Source of the DNA: Globodera rostochiensis
Lineage: Eukaryota; Nematoda; Chromadorea; Rhabditida; Heteroderidae
NCBI GenBank assembly: GCA_018350325.1
Contig: JAEVLN010000001.1
Coordinates: forward strand, 1 to 64,000
Reading direction: 5' to 3'
Length of the DNA stretch: 64,000 nt
Numbering within the stretch: the stretch's first letter is position 1; every line of letters starts with the position of its first letter. Of this stretch, positions 1 to 10,360 are shown piece after piece. The notes below the pieces were generated by a model that was given only the letters and a program-made list of their open reading frames with translations, was not told the origin of the DNA and searched no databases. Both the position numbers and the translations under genes were made by a program.

Positions 1-356
1 GAGAAAAAGGGAGGCGAAGAGGGAGGTGGGAATGGTGAAGAGCGAGGACAGTGAATAACGAGAAATGTGGGGAACGGGCCAACTGAGTCTGGGCCAACTG
101 AGTCGTCCCCTACCGAGAAAGGTGGGAGCTCTCTTTCTCTCTGTTTTCCACATTCTCCAATCCCTCTTTCTCTGGCATCTCTATTTTCTTCCTCCGCACT
201 ATTTTCTGTATTCCACATCTCTTCAACATAGCGTTGCCTAAATTTATTTAATTTTGGAACAATTTTCTTAACAAACATTGTTAAAAAGGCGTACGGACCG
301 AATGCCTACCGTCCGAATGTCGACCAAGCCAAAATCGGTCCGAACCGTTAAAAGCG
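1..356. other. Unannotated flank, no gene seen
   Basis: Purine-rich then C/T-rich sequence with no recognisable coding exon, RNA gene or inverted repeat. It leads directly into the 16-bp tandem array. Confidence 0.5.
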
Positions 357-869
357 GCCATTGGACATTTCGCTCATTGGACATTTCGCTCATTGGACAT
401 TTTGCTCATTGGACATTTCGCCCATTGGACATTTCGCTCATTGGACATTTCGCTCATTGGACATTTTGCTCATTGGACATTTCGCCCATTGGACATTTCG
501 CTCATTGGACATTTCGCCCATTGGACATTTCGCTCATTGGACATTTCGCTCATTGGACATTTCGCTCATTGGACATTTCGCTCATTGGACATTTCGCTCA
601 TTGGACATTTCGCTCATTGGACATTTTGCTCATTGGACATTTTGCTCATTGGACATTTCGCTCATTGGACATTTCGCTCATTGGACATTTCGCTCATTGG
701 ACATTTCGCTCATTGGACATTTCGCCCATTGGACATTTCGCCCATTGGACATTTCGCCCATTGGACATTTTGCTCATTGGACATTTTGCTCATTGGACAT
801 TTTGCTCATTGGACATTTCGCCCATTGGACATTTCGCCCATTGGACATTTCGCTCATTGGACATTTCGC
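357..869. repeat. 16-bp minisatellite, about 32 copies
   Basis: Head-to-tail units of the form CATTTCGCTCATTGGA, varying only at two positions (TTTCG/TTTTG and GCTC/GCCC). The unit is not a multiple of three and lacks stops, so long open frames run through it in several phases. These are artefacts of the repeat and not genes. Confidence 0.95.
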
Positions 870-2535
870 TCCCCTTTGGCCTCTCCTCCCTCCCCCCCCC
901 CTCCCCCCCTCCTCTCCCCCCTTTGCCCCCCTCCTCTCCCCCCTTTGCCCTCTCCTCCCTTCCCCCCCCCCCCCTCCCCTCCCCCCTTTGCCCCCCTCCT
1001 CTCCTCCCTCCCCCCCCCCCCCCCTCCCCTCCCCCTTTGCCCCCCTCCTCTCCCCCCTTTGCCCCCTCTTCTCCCCCCTTTGCCCTCTCCTCCCTTCCCC
1101 CCCCCCCTCCCCTCCCCCTTTGCCCCCCTCCTCTCCTCCCTTCCCCCTCCCCATCCCCTCCCCCCTTTGCCCCCTCCTCTCCCCCCTTTGCCCTCTCCTC
1201 CCTTCCCCCCCCCTCCCCTCCCCCTTTGCCCCCCTCCTCTCCCCCATTTGCCCTCTCCTCCCTTCCCCCCCCCCCCCCTCCCCTCCCCCTTTGCCCCCCT
1301 CCTCTCCTCCCTTCCCCCTCCCCATCCCCTCCCCCCTTTGCCCCCCTCCTCTCCCCCCTTTGCCCTCTCCTCCCTTCCCCCCTCCTCCCCTCCCCCTTTG
1401 CCCCCCTCCTCTCCTCCCTTCCCCCTCCCCATCCCCTCCCCCCTTTGCCCCCCTCCTCTCCCCCCTTTGCCCTCTCCTCCCTTCCCCCCCCTCCCCTCCC
1501 CCTTTGCCCCCCTCCTCTCCCCCCTTTGCCCTCTCCTCCCTTCCCCCCCCCCTCCCCTCCCCCTTTGCCCCCCTCCTCTCCTCCCTTCCCCCTCCCCATC
1601 CCCTCCCCCCTTTGCCCCCCTCCTCTCCCCCCTTTGCCCTCTCCTCCCTTCCCCCCCCCCTCCCCTCCCCCTTTGCCCCCCTCCTCTCCCCCCTTTGCCC
1701 TCTCCTCCCTTCCCCCCCCCCTCCCCTCCCCCTTTGCCCCCCTCCTCTCCTCCCTTCCCCCTCCCCATCCCCTCCCCCCTTTGCCCCCCTCCTCTCCCCC
1801 CTTTGCCCTCTCCTCCCTTCCCCCCCCCCCTCCCCTCCCCCTTTGCCCCCCTCCTCTCCCCCCTTTGCCCTCTCCTCTCCTCCCTTCCCCCCCCCCCCCC
1901 TCCCCTCCCCCTTTGCCCCCCTCCTCTCCTCCCTTCCCCCTCCCCATCCCCTCCCCCCTTTGCCCCCCTCCTCTCCCCCCTTTGCCCTCTCCTCCCTTCC
2001 CCCCCCCTCCCCTCCCCCTTTGCCCCCCTCCTCTCCCCCCTTTGCCCTCTCCTCCCTTCCCCCTCCCCATCCCCTCCCCCCTTTGCCCCCCTCCTCTCCC
2101 CCCTTTGCCCTCTCCTCCCTTCCCCCCCCCTCCCCTCCCCCTTTGCCCCCCTCCTCTCCTCCCTTCCCCCTCCCCATCCCCTCCCCCCTTTGCCCCCCTC
2201 CTCTCCCCCCTTTGCCCTCTCCTCCCTTCCCCCCCCCCCTCCCCTCCCCCTTTGCCCCCCTCCTCTCCCCCCTTTGCCCTCTCCTCTCCTCCCTTCCCCC
2301 CCCCCTCCCCTCCCCCTTTGCCCTCTCCTCCCTTCCCTCCCCCTCCCCTCCCCCTTTGCCCCCCTCCTCTCCCCCCTTTGCCCTCTCCTCTCCTCCCTTC
2401 CCCCCCCCTCCCCTCCCCCTTTGCCCTCTCCTCCCTTCCCCCCCCCCCCTCCCCTCCCCCTTTGCCCCCCTCCTCTCCCCCCTTTGCCCTCTCCTCTCCT
2501 CCCTTCCCCCCCCCTCCCCTCCCCCTTTGCCCCTT
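870..2535. repeat. Pyrimidine-rich tandem array with CCCTTTGCCC modules
   Basis: Almost pure C/T on the + strand, built from CCTCCCCT, CCCCCTTTGCCCCCCTCCTCT and TCTCCTCCCTTCCCC modules reused in variable order. It abuts the 16-bp minisatellite with no unique sequence between them. The minus strand is correspondingly G-rich and could form G-quadruplexes (inference). The Pro/Ser/Leu and Gly/Arg/Glu open frames across it are repeat artefacts. Confidence 0.95.
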
Positions 2536-2943
2536 CCCTCGCTTCGCTCACTCAGTGCTTGTTTTGGGCGTTTTTATGGCTTTGAGCATTAAAAACAGAA
2601 TTGGCGGCGACGCGACTGCCGTCACCGACAATTAACCCTGCCATCAGCAGTTCGGAGATTGGCAAAGGAGGAGGAGGGATATCGTGGAGATGGAGGAGAT
2701 TGAGGGGCGGGGCGGGGGGAGTGTGAGGGTATCGTGGTGATCATGTTTGTGGGTTGTCTTCCAATCGTCCTTGCCCCCCCCCCCCATCCAACCATCCCAT
2801 CCAAAATGGACGGACGAAATGGAAAAGAAAGGGATGTTGGGGGATAAAATGAAGGCGATCATCCAATGATGGTTGGAAAGAGGGTTAAGGGTAACTTAAA
2901 CTGCTTGGAATTACATTTAAAAGAAACGCGAATTCCATAATCA
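2536..2943. other. No gene recognised
   Basis: Short mixed-composition stretch between the C-rich array and a MITE. It contains a C13 tract near 2776. No exon or RNA gene could be supported. Confidence 0.5.
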
Positions 2944-2951
2944 TTCATCAT

Positions 2952-3608
2952 TAGGGATGGCATTTATATGCACATAAAATCTTGAAATATGCGCATAAAA
3001 TATGCACCAAAAATTGCAAAATATGCACATAAAAATGAAAAAATATGCATATAAATTTTTCTAATTCAATATAAAACCTCCCCAAAATTCTTCAAATTCA
3101 TTCATCACTGGTTAAAATTGCTGATGAGATACATTTCCTTAATCTTCAAGTGTTTTGGCGATTTTTTTGAACTTTTGTGACTATTTGGCATTTTTGGCGA
3201 CTTTTTTGAACTTTTGTGACTATTTGGCATTTTTGGCGACTTTTTTGAACTTTTGTGACTATTTGGCATTTTTGGCGACTTTTTTGAACTTTTGTGACTA
3301 TTTGGCATTTTTGGCGACTTTTTTGAACTTTTGTGATTATTTTGCGCTTTTTTCAAAAAATTTCTTAAGAAAAATGAAAAATCAAATTTTTCTTGCCAAG
3401 ATCACTAATTTTTGCAAAATGCCAAAATATGCACGTAAAATGAAAAAAAATATGCACATAAATAGCGAAATATGCACAAATATGCAAAATATGCACATGG
3501 AAACGCGTTTAGAAGCTTCAAACCAAGTTGAAAACACGTTTTTCGTGCGTTTCAGACCGTTACCAGTTCAGGAAAAAAATATGCATGTGCATATAAATGC
3601 CATCCCTA
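2952..3608. mobile_element. hAT-like MITE with internal 39-bp tandem repeat
   Basis: Inverted termini beginning TAGGGATGGCATTTATATGC match the reverse complement of the right end. They are flanked by a perfect 8-bp direct repeat, TTCATCAT, at 2944-2951 and 3609-3616. An 8-bp target duplication with TAGGG-type ends is characteristic of hAT elements (family knowledge). No transposase is present, so the copy is non-autonomous. The interior is AT-rich with many copies of ATATGCACATA, and about five copies of a 39-bp unit lie at 3150-3345. Confidence 0.85.
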
Positions 3609-3616
3609 TTCATCAT

Positions 3617-4738
3617 AATTCAGAATTGTAACGGTGAAAATGTCTCGTCAACTAACACATCAGACGAGACAATTTGTTAACAACAGCGAACAATCGCATT
3701 ATTTCTGGGGGACAAATTAGGGGGCGCGCCATAAATGGATGGCGGAAAAAATGGGCCCAATTTCATCGTGCCAATCGGCAGCACGGCCAGCAGATTACGC
3801 CGACTGCGAGTTGCCTTCCCGAATGGGGACAGATTGGCCTGGCCGTCCAGCTGTCACCGGCAATGGGCGAATTGAGGAAAAAGCCGTCGATGGGAATAAC
3901 AATAATTGTCTGATTCCTTTCGTACGCCATTCATTCGTCGAGGCCATAATTTCTTTTTATTTTGTTATTTGACAACAACAGATGAAGCTAATAGAGTGCG
4001 CAAAGTTTATGGGCGGTGTGGGGGGGGGGTTATTGGTTGAAAGAAAGGCATAGGGCGATGGGGAAAGTTGAGTTGGTCGAATGAGGGACCGGCGAGAAGA
4101 GAAGGTCAAGCACAACAATCATTCGGCAAAAAGTTAGATACGTAACCAGTGATTTCCCGGTTCCATTTTTTCTGGCGGTTCCATCGTTCCGGTCCAAAAG
4201 CGGTTCCGATTTTTTTAGAATTTTGTTTGTTTTCGTCGCATTTACAACCAAAATCTGAGTTTTGCGTTCGCCTTTTTAAATAAAGCTTTTTTGGAGTGGG
4301 AGGAGGGGCCCGCGGTGCCGATAGCGCCGCCGGGAAAAATTTTTTGAAGATTTTAACGATATTTGTTAAGAACTTAAGAGTGCGACCCTTCTGATCGGTA
4401 CCATCGGTTCCCTCTAGCCGGTGCTGCGGTGCTTGCTTCGCTGATCGAAGCTGGGACTGAGACTGAGTGCATCGCCTGTGGCGTCGTAAGTCATATAAAG
4501 AGCCAAGTGATAAGATTGCAGCAGACTTTTGTATCAGTGGGTTCCGAGCTCATAATTGGCTGAGAAATAAGAACAAAATGTGTCATCGGTCGCGGAAGCA
4601 ACTATGAAAAAATTATAGCCACTCAGTTGGCCCATAGGGACCCTTTTGGTCAAATTTGTGGAAAAATTTTAATCTAATCTATCTGACAAGATGTTATTTG
4701 ATATACTGATAACGCATTTATCAATAAAAATCCCTGGT
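3617..4738. other. No gene recognised; contains a dispersed CGGTGCCGATA repeat
   Basis: Several short open frames overlap on both strands without a recognisable protein. At about 4311-4352 there is one copy of a dispersed GC-rich motif (GCGGTGCCGATAGCGCCGCC followed by GAAAAATTTTT). Other copies lie near 18215, 18329, 28543 (reverse), 29368 (reverse) and 45159. Confidence 0.45.
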
Positions 4739-7312
4739 CCGCAACTGTCGTGCAGCCCCGCCTCCTTCACCCCGCCTCCCCCGCCTCCTTCACCCCGCCT
4801 CCCCCGCCGCCTCCCGCCCGCGCCTCCTCCCGTCCCTTCCCGCCCCCGCCTCCTCCCGCCCCCGCCTCCTCCCGCCCGCGCCTTCTCCCGTCCTCCCTCG
4901 CCCCGCGCCTCCTCCCGTCCCTCCCCCCCCCGCCTCCTCCCGCCCCCCGCCTCCCCCACCTCCTCCCGCCCCCGCCTCCTCCCGTCCCTCCCGCCCCCGC
5001 CTCCTCCCGTCCCTCCCGCCCCCGCCTCCTCCCGCCCCCCGCCTCCTCCCGCCCCCCGCCTCCTCCCGCCCGCGCCTTCTCCCGTCCTCCCTCGCCCCGC
5101 GCCTCCTCCCGCCCCCGCCTCCTCCCGCCCGCGCCTTCTCCCGTCCTCCCTCGCCCCGCGCCTCCTCCCGTCCCTCCCGCCCCCGCCTCCTCCCGCCCCG
5201 TCCCCCCCCCGCCTCCTCCCGCCCGCGCCTTCTCCCGTCCTCCCTCGCCCCGCGCCTCCTCCCGCCCCCGCCTCCTCCCGCCCGCGCCTTCTCCCGTCCT
5301 CCCTCGCCCCGCGCCTCCTCCCGTCCCTCCCGCCCCCGCCTCCTCCCGCCCCCGCCTCCTCCCGCCCCCCCCGCCTCCTCCCGCCCCCGCCTCCTCCCGC
5401 CCGCGCCTTCTCCCGTCCTCCCTCGCCCCGCGCCTCCTCCCGCCCCCGCCTCCTCCCGCCCCCCGCCTCCTCCCGCCCCCCCCGCCTCCTCCCGCCCCCG
5501 CCTCCTCCCGCCCGCGCCTTCTCCCGTCCTCCCTCGCCCCGCGCCTCCTCCCGCCCCGCCTCCTCCCGCCCCCCCCGCCTCCTCCCGCCCCCGCCTCCTC
5601 CCGCCCGCGCCTTCTCCCGTCCTCCCTCGCCCCGCGCCTCCTCCCGCCCCCGCCTCCTCCCGCCCGCGCCTTCTCCCGTCCTCCCTCGCCCCGCGCCTCC
5701 TCCCGTCCCTCCCGCCCCCGCCTCCTCCCGCCCGCGCCTCCTCCCGTCCCTCCCGCCCCCGCCTCCTTCGCCTCCTCTCGTCGCCTCCCCCCGCCTACTC
5801 CCTCGCCTCCTCCCGTCCCCTCCCGCCCCCGCGCCTCCTCCCGTCCCTTCCCGCCCCCGTCTCCTCCCGCCCCCTCCCCCCCGCCTCCTCCCGCCCGCGC
5901 CTCCTCCCGTCCCCTCCCGCCCCCGCGCCTCCTCCCGTCCCTTCCCGCCCCCGTCTCCTCCCGCCCCCTCCCCCCCGCCTCCTCCCGCCCGCGCCTCCTC
6001 TCGTCCCCTCCCGCCCCCGCTCCTCCTCCCGTCCCTTCCCGCCCCCGTCTCCTCCCGCCCCCTCCCGCCCCGCCTCCTCCCGCCCGCGCCTTCTCCCGTC
6101 CCTCCCACCCACGCCTCCTCCGCCTCCCTCCGCCTCCTCCCGCCCCCTCCCCCCCGCCTCCTCCCGCCCGCGCCTCCTCCCGTCCTCCCTCGCCCCGCGC
6201 CTCCTCCCGCCCCCTGCCTCCCCCGCCTCCTCCCGCCCCCTCCCCCCGCCTCCTCCCGCCCGCGCCTCCTCTCGTCGCCTCCCCCCGCCTCCTCCCGCCC
6301 GCGCCTCCTCCCGTCCCCCCTCGCCCCCGCCTCCTCCCGCCCCCTCCCCCCCGCCTCCTCCCGCCCGCGCCTCCTCTCGTCCCCTCCCGCCCCCGCTCCT
6401 CCTCCCGTCCCTTCCCGCCCCCGTCTCCTCCCGCCCGCGCCTCCTCCCGTCCCTCCCGCCCCCGCCTCCTCTCGTCGCCTCCCTCCGCCTCCTCCCGCCC
6501 GCGCCTCCTCCCGTCCTCCCTCGCCCCGCGCCTCCTCCCGCCCCCGCCTCCCCCGCCTCCTCCCGCCCCCTCCCCCCGCCTCCTTCCGCCCGCGCCTCCT
6601 CCCGTCCCCTCCCGCCCCCGCGCCTCCTCCCGTCCCTTCCCGCCCCGTCTCCTCCCGCCCCGTCTCCTCCCGCCCCGTCTCCTCCCGCCTCCTCCCGCCC
6701 GCGCCTCCTCTCGTCGCCTCCCCCGCCTCCTCCCGCCCGCGCCTCCTCCCGTCCCCCCTCGCCCCCGCCTCCTCCCGCCCCCGCCTCCTCTCGTCGCCTC
6801 CCCCCGCCTTCTCCCGCCCCCTCCCCCCGCCTCCTCCCGCCCGCGCCTTTTCCCGTCCTCCCTCGCCTCCTCCCGTCCCTCCCGCCCCCGCCTCCTCTCG
6901 TCGCCTCCCTCCGCCTCCTCCCGCCCGCGCCTCCTCCCGTCCTCCCTCGCCCCGCTCCTCCTCCCTCCCCCGCCTCCTCCCGCCCCCCGCCTCCCCCGCC
7001 TCCTCTCGTCGCCTCCCCCCGCCTCCTCCCGCCCCCGCCTCCTCCCGCCCCCCGCCTCCCCCGCCTCCTCTCGTCGCCTCCCCCCGCCTCCTCCCGCCCC
7101 CCGCCTCCCCCGCCTCCTCTCGTCGCCTCCCCCCGCCTCCTCCCGCCCCCCGCCTCCCCCGCCTCCTCTCGTCGCCTCCCCCCGCCTCCTCCCGCCCGCG
7201 CCTCCTCCCGTCCCCTCCCGCCCCCGCGCCTCCTCCCGTCCCTTCCTGCCCCCGCCTCCTCCCGCCCCCTGCCTCCCCCGCCTTCTCCCGCCCCGCCTCC
7301 ACCCGCCCCCTG
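4739..7312. repeat. C-rich tandem array (CGCCTCCTCCCG units), 2.6 kb
   Basis: Nested repeats of CGCCTCCTCCCGCCCGCG, TTCTCCCGTCCTCCCTCG and related modules, pyrimidine-rich on the + strand. It ends only about 75 bases before the start codon of the glycosyltransferase gene. The 877-950-residue Pro- or Gly/Arg-rich open frames here are repeat artefacts. Confidence 0.95.
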
Positions 7313-7386
7313 CCTTATCAGCTTTTTTCCTTTTCTTTCGTTTTCTCGTATTTTATAGAATAAACTTTCTCCCCAATCGATCTATG

Positions 7387-9621
7387 CTTTTCTCCTCTTC
7401 CGTCGTTTTTGTTTTGTTCTTTCTGTTAATCTCTCAATCAAATGGCGCCCGTATTTTGGTCACCGGTGCCGTTGACTCCGGCACTCACATCGGAAGTATG
7501 GTCCCAATGGTCAAAAGGTTGTCTCGGATATTACTAATGAGGAGTTACTTTAGTCTACCACCCGCAAAAAAACCAACAAATAACGGTGTCATTAGATGTT
7601 AACTTGTTTTTGCTTTATTTTGGCTGCTATTTTCCACCTTACTGTTTAAATTTTCCCTTATCGGGCTTTTGTTTTAATTTAAATAAGTCATTTGGAGGGA
7701 TTACGATTTTTTGTCAAAACTGAAGGTTGGCCTCGTCAGGCCATCAGATCGTCGTGCTGGAAATTGCCACACTGAAGAAGGCGCGAAATTTGGGAACGAA
7801 CGTGACGGTGTTGTTCATTCCGGTGCCGGAGGACGGAGGGATCGCCGCCTCTCTGTCCGCCTCAATGTTCCGCGTCGTGTCAAACGGGCGAATTCTGCAC
7901 TTGCCCTACCTTTTTGGAGACCAAAAAGTGCACGAGTACATTTTGAGTCATGCCCCGATGGTCAGTCAGTTCGTTCTGCGCCTTTGTCCCCCGCTGCCCT
8001 CCCTTTTAACGCCCGCCCTTCCCGCAGTTACGTTCCCTGCTTAACACCGCCTTCGACTTGGTCATCTTGGATGAACTGTTTGGCGTGCACTCTTTCGCCA
8101 TCGCTCTTCATCTCAATCGTCATTATGGCGTTCCCTACATCATTTATTCAACCACAATGATGATACAATCCAGCGCATATTCACTAGCTCTTGGTGGTTT
8201 TTTGTAATTTTCGAAGGTTTTCTCAGTGGCTCAGAGAGTCCCGGGGGTGCCATGACAAGAGATAAATAGTTAATATAATTTATGCATTGACTTTTACAGG
8301 CAGAAACTTCGTGTCGGAGCCGAATTTGCTCACTTCGCCCCCAGCCAGTTCGGGGGATAAATATGACCCCACAAACATTTTGGATCGATTGGACAATCTG
8401 AACACCGTAGCCTGGGATCTGTTCAGAGTGAAACTCCATGGTACGTCCTCTTCGCTGGTAACCGTGCCCCAAACTCGGCGAATTCAGTGGAGTCGCATCT
8501 CCGATCGGCCCTCTCCTCCCTGCGCCTGTTCTGCGTGCCCAACTTCGCCTTCTCCGATTTCTTCTCGAAGGCCTCCTTTGTGTTCGCCGACTATCTGGAC
8601 CGCGTTCCCGCCCCACTGGCCGGTTCAAATCGTTTCCAAAATCATTTTATGCGCTCATTTCTTCGTAGAATCGCCTTCCATTCTGCCAGTCTCTTCCAAC
8701 TGTGGACGTGCCCGTCCCCTCCCATCGGATTTGGCCAATTTCGTCAGCCATTTCTCCTCCAAAGGAACCATTTACGTCGCTTTTGGCACAAACCTGCAGT
8801 GGCGTTATGCCCCCAAGGGTATTCTGAACGCCTTTTTTGGAGCATTGAACAGATTGGTTGATTATCGTATCATTTTTTCTTTCAACAACGGCATCGTTCC
8901 GAACAACATCAGTGTCGGCACTCACATAAAACTCGTCACTTGGGCTCCTCAATTCGATGTTTTGTCTCACCCGGCCACAAAATTGTTCATTTCCCACTCC
9001 GGACTCAAAAGGTCTCTTTTGGAAGCTTTGATATTTTTCTCAAACTCATAAATGCCAATATGCATCACAAAAAGTCGTGCCACGATCTCACCAGCTTAAA
9101 GATATTTATTTAAGCTTTAAAGAAACGCTTTGCACCAAAGTGCCCGCTGTGTACATGGTAATTTCTATGCCAATTTTGAATCGTTCTGAAAACGAAATTC
9201 TCTGAAGCCCGTCTATGCCGAGCAGTCTTACAACTCCAAATTGGCACTCCGCTTCGGATTCGCAACCGCAGTGCATAAAGTGACACTGGACGAGGAAGTG
9301 CTCTATTCGGCCATCCAAAAAGTGAACGAACTCAGTGTTAGCCGGCTGGCCGGACAAGGAATGTCTTCTGTCCATGTTCAGATCCTCTCCAATTATTCCA
9401 ACTTCAAAGACAATGCCAAACGAGCGCATGCGTTTTTCCTTGACCGCGCTTTGGACGGAATGCAAATGGCCGAATATGGCGTACGAAGAGCACTCAGAGA
9501 AGGGGGGAGAGGCCGCAGGTGGAGGATGACCAAGGGCATGGACCTGGACTGGCTCAGCTACGTCCATCTGGACGTAGCCGCATCGTTACTCGCGTTGGCA
9601 CTGTTTCTAGCAAACGCATAA
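7387..9621 (+). CDS. UDP-glycosyltransferase (UGT family)
   Basis: Transfers sugar from a UDP-sugar to small lipophilic acceptors in the ER lumen, usually for detoxification (family knowledge). Eight exons join in frame to 535 residues: 7387..7517, 7726..7960, 8028..8193, 8300..8440, 8488..8622, 8669..9011, 9115..9157 and 9208..9621. The first ATG is followed by a hydrophobic signal peptide. GTHIGSMVPM carries the candidate catalytic His, and SSGHQIVVLE follows it. The C-terminal donor-binding signature runs WAPQFDVLSHPATKL then ISHSGLKS, then AEQSYNSKLALRFG. A hydrophobic segment near the C-terminus (ASLLALALFLANA) would anchor it in the membrane. The usual second Gly of the FISHGG motif appears to be Ser. 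The length is normal for the family. A C-rich array ends just upstream. Confidence 0.93.
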
Positions 9622-10160
9622 AATAACGAAGGAAATGTTTTAATGATATGGTGTGACTGTGATTGATTGCTCCCGATCTTTTCTTTTTCTCCTTACTTCG
9701 ATGATTCCGTCTCATTGTTGGAGATGGTCCATCCAATCTCGGCCGACCTTTATCTGCGATCCCGGGAATTCCTTTGCTCGGACTGTCTGTCGTCCCTTCC
9801 CTTACGTAAGGAGAAGTATCGTGCCGCCAGAAGAGCCAAGTCCATCCATCTGGCGAACAACGACATTTTGACAAGAAAAAGTGGGGCTGTGGCTAGGAGA
9901 GACCTCACAGCCTAATTGCCCAACTCATCCGGGGGGGGGGGGGGGAGGCGAGAGGGCGGGGGATGAGAAGACAAGGACATTCATCCGATGAGATCTGAGA
10001 GTGGGGAGAGGATGGCATTTGTTTGCCGTTCACCGCCGTCCGTCGATCTCTGCTTTCCTTAGCCAATTTCCGCCACGAGCTCACTCAGATCTAATCGGAG
10101 TTTTGGGAGACGGCAATAAAAAGGATGGACAAGTCAATTGAGAAAGGGGGGGGGGGAGGT
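9622..10160. other. Downstream of the UGT gene; one unexplained open frame
   Basis: A + strand frame from 9667 to 9915 gives a plausible-looking 82-residue peptide containing HPISADLYLRSREF and a basic C-terminus. I recognise no family and see no clear splice partner, so I do not call it a gene. A G14 tract lies at about 9931. Confidence 0.3.
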
Positions 10161-10169
10161 TCCGAGGCT

Positions 10170-10360
10170 ATGGCGTTACGGTATGGACATTGGATTTGGG
10201 GGGGGGGCGGTATGGACATTGGATTTAGGGGGGGGGGCGGTATGGACATTGGATTTGGGGGGGGGGGCGGTATGGACATTGGATTTAGGGGGGGGGGGGT
10301 ATGGACATTGGATTTAGGGGGGGGTATGGACATTGGATTTAGGGGGGGGGGAGGGATTCC
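10170..10360. repeat. Tandem repeat with G-tracts, about six copies
   Basis: Units of TATGGACATTGGATTT followed by 8-12 G and GC, with variable G-tract length. G-tract length is probably unstable (inference). Confidence 0.9.

Noticed and set aside
278..2635. 785-residue and similar open frames over the first arrays
   Set aside because: They are translations of stop-free tandem repeats (FRSLDISLIGH- and PPPLPP-type). Several frames and both strands are open, and there is no start context or domain.
3674..3972. Overlapping 77-79-residue frames
   Set aside because: Two forward frames overlap with no family similarity or splice context.
4669..7602. 877-950-residue Pro-rich and Gly/Arg-rich open frames
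   Set aside because: Products of the C-rich array. One of them merely runs into the true first exon of the glycosyltransferase.
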